DNA from: Notospermus geniculatus
Taxonomy: Eukaryota; Nemertea; Pilidiophora; Heteronemertea; Lineidae
Length of the DNA stretch: 64,000 nt
Assembly: GCA_002633025.1 (NCBI GenBank)
Contig: NMRB01001299.1
Coordinates: 20,461 to 84,460 of the forward strand
Reading direction: 5' to 3'
Positions 1 to 10,140 of the stretch are shown here, piece after piece. The notes under the pieces were generated by a model that saw only the letters and a list, made by a program, of their open reading frames with translations, was not told the origin of the DNA and did no database searches. Numbering within the stretch: the stretch's first letter is position 1; every line of letters starts with the position of its first letter. The position numbers and the translations under genes are program-made.

Positions 1-1
1 T

Positions 2-604
2 GCCCCACCTCAGAGTGCGACAGAATTGTCACCTGCTACACCACCAAACCCGGCAACTCCGCCACCTCAGCTGGACACCACGCCAATCCCTGAGAACTTG
101 TCCGCGGATTTTAGCAACGTCACTGAAAGCAATAACGAAGAATTAATAGAGGATGAAGAAATCGAGAATTTCTTATCGAGTTCCCCAACAAATGAGCCCT
201 TTTTGCTGAAAGACATGGACGTGTCTGAAAGCAGTGATGAGGAGTTACTAGTAATTGAATTAATGCAGAATCAGAATGATAACGAAGGTGAAACCCCGCC
301 AGCTGAATTACATGTACGATCAAGTTCCCCTGCCGAGTCCTTCCTACTGGAAGACCTGGACATTTTCGTTGGAGAACCCATCAGCCCAATACCGCCCACC
401 CCACCACGCAGGAAGATCATTATCTCGAAGCCATCATCTCATGTTGAGGAAATTGAAGTAATTAAGAAGGAAGTAGGAATCCAGACAGACCCAGTAGTGG
501 ACCCAAACCTGGAACAACTGAAGATTAACAATGAACTGATGAGACAACTGATTGGAGAAGTAAAGAAGAAAGAATGTAAATGCAAATGTAAATGTGGTAA
601 TTAA
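2..604 (+). CDS. Partial acidic/proline-rich ORF, probably from an LTR retroelement
   Basis: The frame is open from base 2 with no convincing ATG, so the N-terminus lies outside the window. About 200 residues are visible: a Pro/Thr-rich start, a long Glu/Asp/Ser-rich middle, a short basic stretch (RRKIII) and a Lys-rich end finishing in the Cys/Lys repeat KKKECKCKCKCGN. I recognise no domain. It is followed by a non-coding stretch, a purine-rich run and a candidate LTR, which suggests an accessory or Gag-like ORF of a retroelement. That link is inference; it could also be the last exon of a cellular gene. Confidence 0.45.
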   Translation, partial: APPQSATELSPATPPNPATPPPQLDTTPIPENLSADFSNVTESNNEELIEDEEIENFLSSSPTNEPFLLKDMDVSESSDEELLVIELMQNQNDNEGETPPAELHVRSSSPAESFLLEDLDIFVGEPISPIPPTPPRRKIIISKPSSHVEEIEVIKKEVGIQTDPVVDPNLEQLKINNELMRQLIGEVKKKECKCKCKCGN

Positions 605-1207
605 TGTAGGGGTAATTAAGAGGGGGGGAGAGTGAAATGACTGTGGGGGGGAAGAATGAAATTATTAACTATTGTATGTACTATTGTCTTGCTGGAATAC
701 CGGAGGAATACTATTTCCGATGATGGTCATGTTTTCTATAAGTGTTATATTAATGGTCGTTGATTGTTGGTGAGTATGGAGTTTGCATTGAACTAGAATT
801 GAAATGAATTATTGGTTTTATTTGGTAAGTATTTGGAATATGCGAAATGTAAATTAACTTGGAATACCGGAGGAGTGCTATACTCTGATGATGGTGCGAA
901 ATGTAAATTAACTTGGAATACCGGAGGAGTGCTATACTCTGATGAGGGTCTCTTTAATCAATGTAAATTAATACTTTAATTGGATGTAATACCAGGGGAT
1001 TGAATTTTAGCGGATGATGCAGTGTAATACTTATGAGATTTGTCTTCTGGGTTGGAACACTAATATGGATTTATTACTCATTAAGATCCTACTTAGTGAG
1101 CCAACCCCCTTAATTACTATTGGTGATAAGAGGTGAGGCATGAACGAATGTATATATATGTAAGTATAGAAGCGCCAGGGACGGCTTGTGTTTTTAGAGG
1201 GGGATAG
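605..1207. repeat. Non-coding tail with an internal short duplication
   Basis: No gene is visible. A stretch reading TAACTTGGAATACCGGAGGA with its flanks occurs at about 852-893 and again at about 904-945, and a related piece occurs near 695. Purine-rich runs lie at 619-636 and 1197-1207. The segment is consistent with the 3' untranslated part of the adjacent retroelement. Confidence 0.4.
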
Positions 1208-1381
1208 TGTGGTGACCAGGTGATTTCAGTGCTGAGCTTAACTGAATCTGGGTTGTGTCCCTTCAGCACTGAGGTGGCCTGGTCCCCTTCTGTCCTCCTG
1301 GGTATGGGATCCAGGTTTAGGCCAACCTGGTCTGTGTATTAAATAATTACCCTTTCTTCCGTGTCATCAATAGTCCGTACA
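1208..1381 (+). mobile_element. Candidate 174-bp LTR (3' LTR or solo)
   Basis: The segment starts TGTGGTGACC directly after a polypurine tract (AGAGGGGGATAG) and ends in ...CCGTACA, giving TGT...ACA ends. An ATTAAA polyadenylation-like signal lies near 1338. A strong internal hairpin pairs GACCAGG..TCAGTGCTGA with TCAGCACTGA..CCTGGTC (about 1213-1286). A partner LTR is not in the window, so no pair can be compared and no target duplication tested. Confidence 0.35.
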
Positions 1382-1569
1382 AATTGATTGAGAATAGTGT
1401 CCATAGATAATTGAAACTGTAATTCATCCCTTGTTCCTACTAGTATGTCTATATTCTTCATCGTCTGTTTTTATTCCCAAGCCCGGGAATCCGTGTGCTC
1501 CGTAGTACATTCTACTGTACATTTCGACAGCCGTCATCTTCGACAAACTTTCATCACGCATCATCTGCT

Positions 1570-2145
1570 GGATCTGAGTTTTGCGAGGTACTCCCAGCCG
1601 TCCACAGCCTGACCGGATGTGATTACACAAGTAAAGTGGGTTCAAAACACGCGGCAGTGAAAGTGAATCCTGTAAAATACCTGAAGGGATTCGGAAAGAC
1701 AGCAACCTTGTCAGGGGGTATTGAAGCAGACAGCGAGGCCTATCTTGTACAAATACTGAAGCCTGGAACTGAAATGAAAAAAATGGATGGCTTGAGGGTA
1801 GAAAATTACTTTCACAGTAATGTAACCCGGGCTGCTTTACCTCCCACCAGCTATGCGATATCTCTCCACATACAACGGTCACTATATGCAGCCTACAAAA
1901 TGATGACGATCCTACACGATGATGCAGACAACCTTGACCCAACAGCCTACGGTTTCGTGGAGATGAGGGGCAGTTTAGTTCCAAAAGTTGGCACAAAGCC
2001 CATTCCCCATCATTTCACTGTTCGCTGCAAGTGCGCGGGATGCTCGACGCAAATGTGCGCCTGTCTTCGGGAAGGTGCAGCATGCTATAAATTCTGCTTG
2101 TGTAGTGGGGTTGACAAGCAATGTCTAAACCCTATTTCGTCGTGA
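1570..2145 (+). pseudogene. TSO1-like CXC-domain protein, N-terminally truncated
   Basis: About 190 residues belong to a multi-copy invertebrate family that carries a FHALTGCD-type motif followed by a C-terminal tesmin/TSO1-like cysteine domain. Visible here are PAVHSLTGCDYTSKVGSK near the start, LPPTSYAISLHIQRSLYAA in the middle, and a terminal Cys cluster (CKCAGC..CACLREGAACYKFCLC..C). CXC domains bind zinc and in other proteins contact DNA; the role of this family is unknown to me. Frame similarity starts at about 1570, shortly after the candidate LTR, and the upstream half expected for the family is absent. The remaining part is uninterrupted to its TGA. Confidence 0.6.
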
Positions 2146-3569
2146 TGAACTCGGAAAAACGAAGAGGGTATCTCAGAAGCTTTCCAGAAATAGAATTCTA
2201 CTGACTTGAGGGTGGCTGGGCGTTTAATGTCGGTAAGATCTTCTGCCGTTGTAATTCAAGTGATACGCCTCTTCGACTTTTTTATCGGCAAGTCGCAGTG
2301 GCCGAGATTTACTTAACGTCATCTTGTCAACAGTGAATGTAATTAGTGAATGTAAGGCTTGACTAGACTGAAAGCAAAGGGGTTTTGTAAATTATAGCTT
2401 GGAGGAATTAAACTAACAGTATAATTCCCAAAGATTATATAGTATGGGTAATTAAAATTAAGAAATTGTATGAAAAGATGATAAGAAAATAGATATATGA
2501 AAACGAAATGAAGGGCAAGGTAATAAGAAACAAAGAGGCTGCCAAAGGCAGCAGTAAAGAATGGCGTAAAAGATGAAAAAGAAAGGAAGCCTAGGTGAAC
2601 GGCAACTGCAAACCACTGACCAACGAAAAAATAGAAAGAGGCAATGGAAAGACAAAGGCCTAGAAAGAGGACCCTTGTCCTCCAGAGAAAAGGGCCTACT
2701 AGAGGGAAAAAAGGGGGCTGCAAACCACTGACCAAAGAACAAATAGGCGAAGAGCAATGGAAAGACAAAGGCCTAGATAGAGGACCCCTGTCCGGAAAAT
2801 TCTCGTATTACTGAATACGAAGGTGAAGAAAAGGTAGGTTTTGAAACTGATTGGGTCATACTCGTAATCAACGTACAAATTCTGCAATGAATAGGTTAAA
2901 GATCTCGAAAACTCTTGTTCTGCTTTCTGTATGCAGTCATGTCTCTGAGGCCATACAGGATAGTTATATCATACCGATCATACCGTTTTCAGCTGTCAAA
3001 ACTGTAATATGAAAAAATTGTGTTCAAAATAACAATGTGGTCCTTTTTTTGAGTAGTGTATTTGTAAGGAGCTTAACAGGAGACGCTTAGCCGCAGGATG
3101 ATCACAGGGGGACGTGGACGTATCCAAATGTCGTGCATCTATGTCCAAGAGAGAGAACAAAGTAATGTTGAACGATCAAGCATGCTTGTCTAGAATTTGT
3201 CCAACACGTTCTTTTGTCCTCCCACACCGAGACACAGTAAAGTTAGATGCGTGTGATCATCTTGTGGGTAAATGTCAAACACACTGTTATGAATTATTGT
3301 GGCAGATTTCAGTTGTTGCATAAAAATATTCTGAAGCAATGCGTGAAGCAGAATTATAAGTTAGAAATAAGTGGTCCTTAACTTTCTTTGATTAGTACAT
3401 GTATATTAGATAATGGTTTTCTCGGCCTTTAACCTGTGTAATGCGGAATTTGTACGCTGATCAGAAATAGTGTCCTTTATGAATATGGCCCAGTATGTTC
3501 CAATCATAATTATAAAATGTAATCTTATGTTAATTTTTGAAGCCAATAACATCCGTTTTCCCTTTTCAG
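2146..3569. other. Intergenic, with a low-complexity direct repeat
   Basis: No reliable gene. A direct repeat containing AATGGAAAGACAAAGGCCTA (2643-2662 and 2757-2776) gives Phe/Leu-rich open frames on the minus strand that I regard as spurious. In plus frames it resembles the charged, repetitive tail of a LINE ORF, but no motif confirms this. 2890-3569 holds nothing I recognise apart from the intron upstream of the BEN gene. Confidence 0.4.
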
Positions 3570-4541
3570 GTCACAGACCATTGGAGATACACCCGGTGTA
3601 AGTTGTCAACCTTGATGCAACTATTTTGATGAAAACACCTTTATTCTGTTGATACAAGTAGTCCTCGCCAATACGTACTGTTTTCAGGCATGTCCAGCCT
3701 GTATTTGTGACATGATGTGGCTGAAGTAGGTGTATGTTGTAGGTGATCATCTTCTTTGATCAGTAATATAAGTCACTCAATTCAATATCATTTCTGAAAT
3801 TATTTTTTTTATTCTTTAATAGTGATGTCAAAAAGAAATCCGATACCAGTACCTCACCAGCTCCCACTGCCACTGACCTGGCAGACGTTGTGATTGGGAG
3901 GGCAACTCCTCCAGTCATTATTAATGGATTTGAGTGAGTTGATCAAAGGACTATAAATTGTGTATAAGTTGTGTATAATGCATTTAATAGAAATGTGCAC
4001 TTCTAACACAACCTGCAAGCCGGAGGTGTGATATTCATAGATTGAACCGAAGGACAATATTTATCTACAGGTTGAACCGGTTCACAACTTTTAGTGGAGC
4101 AGTTCAGATTGTGGGGAAGTCTTTGATCTTCGATGGTCATCCTTGTTTTTTGGTGGTTCTGAATATTACGGAAAATTTAAATTACTTTAAGCAGACACTC
4201 AAACAAATACCTGAAATAACCGAAATCATAACAATAAATTATGTTTCTTTTTCAGTTACCAGAAGATATTAAGAGAAGCAAAGTCGCCAACTGCAATGGT
4301 TGCAAAATTGACAAGAACCGTTTTCAATCAAAATGAACTAAAAAACAGTGCCGTTGGTGGAAAGCCAAGAAAAATCGATTACAACAGAAAAGAACTCAGC
4401 CCAAGACGGCTTAAGGCAATTCGTTCACACGTTCACGAACACTACGCTAAAATGGGAAGCACTGTTGATGTGAGAAATGAAGATTTCAATTCAGTTTGTC
4501 GTCAGATCACCTTTAAATTGAAGTCCGACTCCAAGAATTGA
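3570..4541 (+). CDS. BEN-domain protein, three 3' exons
   Basis: Three exons join in phase: 3570-3595 (acceptor TTTTCAG, donor GTGTAAG), 3823-3933 (acceptor TTTAATAG, donor GTGAGTT) and 4256-4541 (acceptor TTTTTCAG, TGA at 4539). The joined protein has a Ser/Thr/Pro linker and then a BEN-type domain: a segment near GRATPPVIINGF, the helix YQKILREAKSPTAMVAKL, TRTVFNQNELKNSAVGG, and the basic ELSPRRLKAIRSHVHEHY. BEN domains bind DNA or chromatin and usually act in transcriptional repression. An AATAAA signal lies about 17 bases after the stop. Upstream exons are not identified. The intron 3934-4255 contains a dispersed repeat. The frame is intact, so the gene is probably functional. Confidence 0.72.
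3995..4090. repeat. Dispersed repeat, copy 1 (BEN intron)
   Basis: Shares a stretch such as CGGAGGTGTGAT..TTCATAG..TTGAAC and GAAGGACAATATT with 5943-6050. It is intronic in the BEN gene. Confidence 0.6.
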
Positions 4542-6341
4542 ACTTCTGATAAGAAGGAATAAAAATTTGTCATTATAAATCGGAAGTGAAAGGAAAAAAC
4601 GTTTCCGGACAAAAAATGTACCGGTAACGGTAAAGGTAAATTTCGCGGGATGAGTCACTATGAGGTCGAGTTGTATGGGCCCTATCGTAATCCATCAGTC
4701 AATGTATCCTGGTCTATTTCTGTGAATCCTGATCTCCATCAATGTATGAAGATCTCTATCAATGTACCGGAAGCACCTGTACATCAGGAACAATAAGAAA
4801 TGTAAGCCTACAATGTCATCTTGTTTGTTGTTGCAAATGTTACAAATTCATATTCAATGTTATGTGAAAACAGTTTCATGTCAATGGCTCAATGTGTATA
4901 GTTTGGAATTTGGTGCGTATATAATGAAAAACTAAGCAGTAAAATAAGGCCTCGTTCACAGGAGACGGGAAGGCGTATGGTGTTGAGTGTAATGTGCCAA
5001 CGCCATGCATTCAATTTTTTTCGCTGACACATCGTTTTAAGGTATAGACCATGTTTGTACAAAATCAAGTGCAAATATACAACATTTCTGATTGTCTGTG
5101 TTCACGCTCGGTATCCGTCCATTTCACTTCTTGCTGACGATGGCTGCTGTTGTGGCTCATTTTCAAATTGTTTGGCAAAAATTACAGACCACTGTGAAAC
5201 ATACATGTATAATTAACGATGTATTATGCGGCACAAGGATATTATTGAGATGCATTAACAAATGAAATTTATTGAAAATGTTTTAATCAGTTTAAATTAA
5301 ATGTCAATATAAAAACCATTCGTAATTTCCTTCCTTAGGACGCGTCCATTCCAATATTCTTCTTCACAGTTGCTGCAGTTGTTGTATTTATCTATTGGAT
5401 TGAAATAAAAGGACAGATGATGTACCATAAGGAGAAAACGCCAAATAAAATCTGTCCATAAAGGTTGGTTCCCTGCCCCCCCCCCCCACATTTGCCAGTA
5501 TTATGTACAATAAATAGCATTATCAGCACAATTCAACTATTGACATTTATGAACTCCAATGTTCATTTGTTCTACATTTTACATGTTCAACATTTTCTAT
5601 CTCATTTCAGCGAAAACCAGTGCTCTTCACCAACGTGGAAATCACTGGGAAAAAAGCTGACCTAATGCATGTATGGCGACTAATGGGTTAAGTAAAAGCT
5701 TGTGCTAACTATTACGCACAGTAGCCATTATTTCTACAAAATAAACTTCTTCAGTCATGCTCTAATACTTTTTCAAGTGATCACAACATGAGGTGAAAGC
5801 TTCTGACCTCTGCGTTGGAGATTGGTTTGGGGGGGGGGGGTGTGCGTGTGTCGATGGCCTCTATCCAATGAGTTCTAGTGCTTTCTGGCGCGTTTCTGCT
5901 TAGGATGGCACAATCTCATGTCTTTTGTTTGGTCTGCCTTTGATAGGAATGTGTATTTGCAACCCAGTCCCCAAGTCGGAGGTGTGATGTTCATAGCTTG
6001 AACTGAAGGACAATATTCATCTTGAGGTTGAACTGGTTCACCATTTGCAATGGAATACTTCATATCTACATGTATCTTTTTGTTGGTGCGTCTCTTGTTT
6101 TTAGTTCTCGGGCACCTTTGCTTCATTGCTTTGTATTGTTGCTTCTACCACTACCACTCGTCAGTTGTCTTGATTACACTATGGTTTCCGCCAGGCCTAG
6201 GCTAGGATTGGAAGATTTTACATCTAGACCTGTTGGTGACCTGTCTATGAACAGTAAAGCCCAATTAGCAGTGCAGCATCTTGTAAATTCGCCAATCTTA
6301 CCTCACCCGCAAAACATCTAATCCAACAACCACGACTGCAG
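4542..6341. other. Intergenic; no gene recognised
   Basis: Contains the BEN 3' UTR with AATAAA near 4558, homopolymer runs (poly-C near 5474-5487, poly-G near 5829-5840), and dispersed-repeat copy 2 at about 5943-6050. Short ORFs here lack motifs. Confidence 0.5.
5943..6050. repeat. Dispersed repeat, copy 2
   Basis: Roughly 80 percent identical by eye to 3995-4090, including GGAGGTGTGATGTTCATAGC and GAAGGACAATATTCATCTTG. Confidence 0.6.
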
Positions 6342-6809
6342 TTGCCAAATGCTTCCACTCCAATTTCTCATAGGTATCAATCGCAAACTGTTGCCCCCCA
6401 CAATGAACACGATGAAGTAATCAGTCCCGAAATTAGATCCGGCATACCCAACATTACTTACAAGTCGGGCCCTCTCATGGAACCATCCGGGAGTTTTAAA
6501 CGCATCCGATCACCAGAGGACCTTGACAAGCTCTACGCCCCAAAGAAAGGCAAAGCAAACCCTGCACTACCAGAATTGGATTTGTCATCAGCGCCAGTAA
6601 ATGACAAGTTGGATTACTTGGTAAGCAGTATGACAAATATGTCATTGCGTCAGGAACGTAGATTTCCAGACCTGAACAAAAGGCTAAACGAAATCGAGGG
6701 ATTAATAACCCACCAGGGCTGAGAAAGCTGTTGATGAAGCCGTCGAATCTAAAATGGCCAGTCTTGAAGACTTCATACACAAGGAAGTGTCAGAAAGCGT
6801 CAAAAGGGA
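6342..6809 (+). pseudogene. Coiled-coil ORF, possibly a LINE ORF1 N-terminus, cut by a SINE
   Basis: The ORF 6342-6722 encodes a Pro/Ser-rich start and a heptad-like helix (VSSMTNMSLRQERRFPDL, LNKRLNEIEGL). After a one-base shift at about 6717 a second helix continues (AEKAVDEAVESKMASLEDF..KEVSESVKRE) right up to the tRNA-derived SINE at 6810. Charged coiled coils of this kind are common in LINE ORF1 and Gag-like proteins, but no zinc knuckle or RNA-binding motif is visible. Broken by a frameshift and a SINE insertion. Confidence 0.4.
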
Positions 6810-7137
6810 GCGCGGTGGCACAATGGTTAGAGCGTTGGACTCGTGATCGGAAGGTTGCGGGTTCAATCCCTGGCTGTGCCACTCTGTACTCTCAACTGGC
6901 CTGAAATGTCCATGTGTGCGCTTGATTGTAGCTGCCCTTGGTTTCTACAGAAAGGTTTCTGGATTAGGCTGGGTAATAATGTGAAGTACCTTGACACTTA
7001 AATGTAAAAGGTCCATGTGTGCGCTTGATTGTAGCTCCCCTTGGTTTCTACAGAAAAGTTTCTGGATTAGGCTGGGTAATAATGTGAAGTGCCTTGACAC
7101 TTAAATGTAAAAGGCACTATAAGCCCACTGTAATCTT
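6810..7137 (+). mobile_element. tRNA-derived SINE with internally duplicated body
   Basis: 6810-6882 is tRNA-like: A box around GTGGCACAATGGTTAGAGC, B box GGGTTCAATCCC, a 7-bp acceptor helix if G-U pairs are allowed, and a 7-base anticodon loop CTCGTGA. The body contains a 103-bp tandem duplication (6908-7010 and 7011-7112) with a few substitutions, and ends in AAAAGGCACTATAAGCC. A long non-tRNA body immediately after the head argues for a SINE, not a working tRNA gene. Confidence 0.7.
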
Positions 7138-7736
7138 CTTTCTTCCCACCAACAATGTCCGACTCGTATATCGCCTTGAACGACTCCTTGCTGTCCGGCT
7201 CTAAGGATTCCAAGAGCCCTACAATTTCTGACTGCAGCTGTTGAATAATCTTGTTTCGAATGTCGTGATACTTTGTCTCATCACTTGGCACGACGAAGAT
7301 GGGGGAGCAGGAGATTCCTTTCCGTTCAAGAGGTCATCATAATAGTCTCGTGTGTTGAAAACGAAATTCACCAAATCGGGGTGTAATTTTTGAACGGTTA
7401 TTGACCGGAAAGGTTTAACCTTCATTGGATTTTGTAGCAGGCCCGACAACCTTATCGTGTTTCGGAACATAAGCACCTCGTCGTCAAATCTGAAAACTGA
7501 ACTCTTCTCTGTGCCTGGGTCAGATATTTTCGGCTCGCGTTTCTGAATACTCTCTCGCGCAACTTCTTCAGATGTTTGTCGCATCGACTAGCTATAACCC
7601 AGGATTCAATAGTGGGTACAGTGCACCCGGTGGCAAGTTTCGCTTCAATGTGCGATTCTCCGTCTCGCAAACGTAGTCGCCTCAGTCTCCACTGTTAGTG
7701 TCTCCTGACCTAGAGAAAGCTTCGTTCCTCTCTATA

Positions 7737-8287
7737 CAGGGTGGTCCAAAAAAAATGGACAAGCATATTTCCACCACACTCAGTCCCAAACCACTGGTAT
7801 GAATGGATAGAAAATCTTTCTAGAAGAAAAATAAGACCAAGACACCTCAATTCGGTCCATTAGTTTTGCCTCCAGAGCCATTTTTGTGAAGCAAAGTCAG
7901 TGGTCCTTGATAACGAACTTACCGGTGAACCGCAAATTCAGCATGATTGATAAAGGGAATCAGTTGTTATGCAACGATGCTCAAGTTTGATTTTCATCTT
8001 CTACATGTACCTGAACTTCATTTTTTGTTTGACCTTCCCACAGGATAATCCTTTTGTCAGTTACAAGGCTACCCTGTTGTGTATGCTCTTGATTGTTCTG
8101 TATGGAACAGTTCACAAAGGGCCTCGACTTTGCTTTACAAAATACGGTCTGCAGCTCAAACCACTGAATCGAATCAGGATATCTTGGTGTCTTTTTTCTT
8201 CTAGAAAGATTCTCCATCCAATGCCATCAGTAGTTTTGGGCTCTGGGTAGTGGAAGTATGCTTGTCCGTTTTTTATGGACCACCCTG
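7737..8287. mobile_element. Mariner/Tc1-like non-autonomous element, TA flanked
   Basis: The terminal inverted repeats begin CAGGGTGGTCCA and extend imperfectly for roughly 130 bp. The element is flanked by TA on both sides (7735-7736 and 8288-8289). No transposase ORF is visible in the 551-bp interior. The ends match the usual Tc1/mariner pattern. It interrupts the minus-strand family protein after the segment SAPPEVAEY. Confidence 0.75.
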
Positions 8288-8515
8288 TATATTCTGCTAC
8301 CTCCGGTGGCGCACTGACTCGGATTCTCATATCCGTGGCAATGAGATCTTGATATATCCGACGTTTCCCAGCATAAAATAACGGCGCCACTTTCTGTCTC
8401 CCTGCCAAAGCGTACAAGGAGTTGTTTCGGCGAATGCCAGTTCTGTAACACTTCATGCCAAGTAGGATAGTGAAGGTCAAGTCAAAAAAGAACTGGTAAT
8501 TCGGGTCCACGACTT

Positions 8516-8573
8516 CGTCATTGCGCCACTTCACCATACCGCAGCGTCATTGCGCCACTTCACCATACCGCAG
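8516..8573. repeat. 29-bp tandem duplication
   Basis: CGTCATTGCGCCACTTCACC and the following 9 bases occur twice back to back. The unit is not a multiple of three, so it shifts the minus-strand frame. Confidence 0.85.
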
Positions 8574-8798
8574 CGTTTTCCTGGAGTTTGGGTTAACACC
8601 AATGATTTCACCCATCTGAACCTTAGGCTTCTCGAGTGGATGCCCACTTGGTATGGTGCATGCTGTATAATTCGGACCTGTCCGGGACTGTGTTGGGTGC
8701 ATGGGAACAGAATGGGCAATTCTTCGACCGTATTCTTCCCCACATTTTATGCAAATTCTTTGTCCTTCATCCAACACTTGAATCTTCTCTACGCTATC

Positions 8799-9506
8799 AT
8801 GAAATTGGGAAGCACCGACATAGTCGTCAACAAACGATCCAAGATCCAAACTACACCTGCCTTGTCTTTCGAACCCAAGACTGTTGATAACACAACCATA
8901 TATGAGATCAAAACGCAAATGAAACACATGTCCAACATCCTCGCAAAAGTACTCGCAGGCGAACCAGTTCAAGTGATCAATGTCAGAGGGGCAGACTTGC
9001 CGAAGAAAACCTTCGTCATAGCTGATACTACCGGCACAATGGAATTAAATGCATGTGGAGACCATGCAAGTAGCATAGAAATCGGTGAGACGTACCTTTT
9101 TAACAGACTGACAACCAGGGAATTTAATGACATAAAATTGCTCAACACAAACCAGAACACCACGTTCATCAGGAAAGATGCACTGGAAGATGTCATCGAA
9201 GAAGATGAAGATGTGCAGCCTGCTGAAGAAGCCATGCCAGATAAAATCAAAGGCAACATTGCAGCTGTTGACTTCAATAAATACTTCGCATGTATTGCCT
9301 GCAAGGCAACAATCCCAACATCGACCATTACAAAGGACCCGAACATTACCAAGATAAAATGTCCAGGCTGCAAAATGACCCAACTCATGAAGAAGCTAAA
9401 AACCAATATCTATGCGAAGGTAACGATTGAAGACACCAATACAGGAGAAATGAAAACATACAGTGCATTCGCCGCACCAATTGACCCTATTGAACACACT
9501 ACTTAA
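8799..9506 (+). CDS. RPA70-like OB-fold protein, C-terminal half with zinc ribbon (RPA-like 1)
   Basis: RPA is the eukaryotic single-stranded DNA-binding complex. This ORF shows one OB-fold (about residues 45-120; signature KTFVIADTTGTMELN), an acidic linker (EDVIEEDEDVQPAEEA), and a second OB-fold containing a four-Cys zinc ribbon (CIACK...KCPGC), which is the RPA70 C-terminal layout. The frame is open from 8550, but bases before about 8850 overlap the minus-strand family protein; I use the ATG at 8799, and the true start may be a splice junction. It lacks the N-terminal fold seen in the copies at 17.5 and 46.3 kb. Similar genes ride in Helitrons; a diverged cellular paralogue is the alternative. 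Confidence 0.65.
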   Translation: MKLGSTDIVVNKRSKIQTTPALSFEPKTVDNTTIYEIKTQMKHMSNILAKVLAGEPVQVINVRGADLPKKTFVIADTTGTMELNACGDHASSIEIGETYLFNRLTTREFNDIKLLNTNQNTTFIRKDALEDVIEEDEDVQPAEEAMPDKIKGNIAAVDFNKYFACIACKATIPTSTITKDPNITKIKCPGCKMTQLMKKLKTNIYAKVTIEDTNTGEMKTYSAFAAPIDPIEHTT

Positions 9507-9739
9507 CACTATTGAACAATAGGTATTTTCTTTACTTTGGCTAAAAATAGTAATGGGAGAGCCAACCCTGTTTATGAATATCGGCCATGGTCTATCAACC
9601 AAACGCCAGGTGGCATAACCCCCAAAATCATTGAGGTCCTGCAACTGCGCAGTGATTTGACCCAGATTGCTCATAACTGACATGTACCTCTCTCTGTCAT
9701 TTTACACAACATGTATTATGTCCAAACACATGAGCACAT

Positions 9740-9859
9740 GGCCTGTTACTCATAAACGTTAGCAAATGCTTTCACTTAAGATTTGCACAGTGATGCCCAG
9801 TGTAAATGCACTACAAAACTTGAAGTCAAAGCACTTGCTAACTTTTATGAATATCGGCC
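9740..9859. mobile_element. Hairpin MITE (ATTCATAA type), copy 1
   Basis: The left arm GGCCTGTTACTCATAAACGT..AGCAAATGCTTTCACTT pairs with the right arm AAGTCAAAGCACTTGCTAAC..ATGAATATCGGCC. The same arm sequence occurs at 46606-46736 and as a half copy near 31242-31285. Confidence 0.6.
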
Positions 9860-10030
9860 ATGGTCTATGAACCATTTCATTCATTAACCCAGCTTTCTGT
9901 TACACCACAAGTGCCATTTGACCTAAATAGGTCTTGAAGTACAGAATCTTGTAATTAACTGTTCGCAGTATTCCAATCTGATTTTACTATTATCAAGAAG
10001 TACTTATATGGTACCAGTACTTATCTATTT

Positions 10031-10140
10031 CTGCTATTCTCCATGTAGACTATTACGAGTTCAACTTGCATTTATCGTATTAATACTGCTATTCTCCATG
10101 TAGACTATTACGAGTTCAACTTGCATTTATCGTATTAATA
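10031..10140. repeat. 55-bp tandem duplication
   Basis: A 55-bp unit starting CTGCTATTCTCCATGTAGAC is repeated exactly at 10031 and 10086. Confidence 0.9.

Larger units (their letters stand above)
7140..8960 (-). pseudogene. Decayed protein of an unrecognised multi-copy family, split by a mariner-like element
   Basis: Reading the minus strand from about 8960 downward, coding-like segments follow each other in shifted frames: a Cys pair (RICIKCGEEYGRRIAHSVPM), a segment starting PSGHPLEKPKVQMGEIIGVN, a segment starting GIRRNNSLYALAGRQKVAPL, then (beyond the inserted element) TVPTIESWVIASRCDKHLKK, a segment with VFRFDDEVLMFRNTIRLSG, and an end near KYHDIRNKIIQQLQSEIVGL. I do not recognise the family. 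Frameshifts, a 29-bp tandem duplication (8516-8573) and the insertion at 7737-8287 mark it as dead. Its 5' end overlaps, on the opposite strand, the region where the RPA-like ORF starts. Confidence 0.5.

Noticed and set aside
2343-2887. Phe/Leu-rich minus-strand ORFs (141, 99 and 62 codons)
   Set aside because: They arise from a tandem purine-rich repeat; composition and overlap of three frames indicate antisense translation of low-complexity DNA.
6810-6882. A functional tRNA gene
   Set aside because: Good A and B boxes, but several mismatched arm positions and a SINE body attached directly at its 3' end.
8550-8798. N-terminal extension of RPA-like 1
   Set aside because: This part of the frame is antisense to the minus-strand family protein and shows no OB-fold features.
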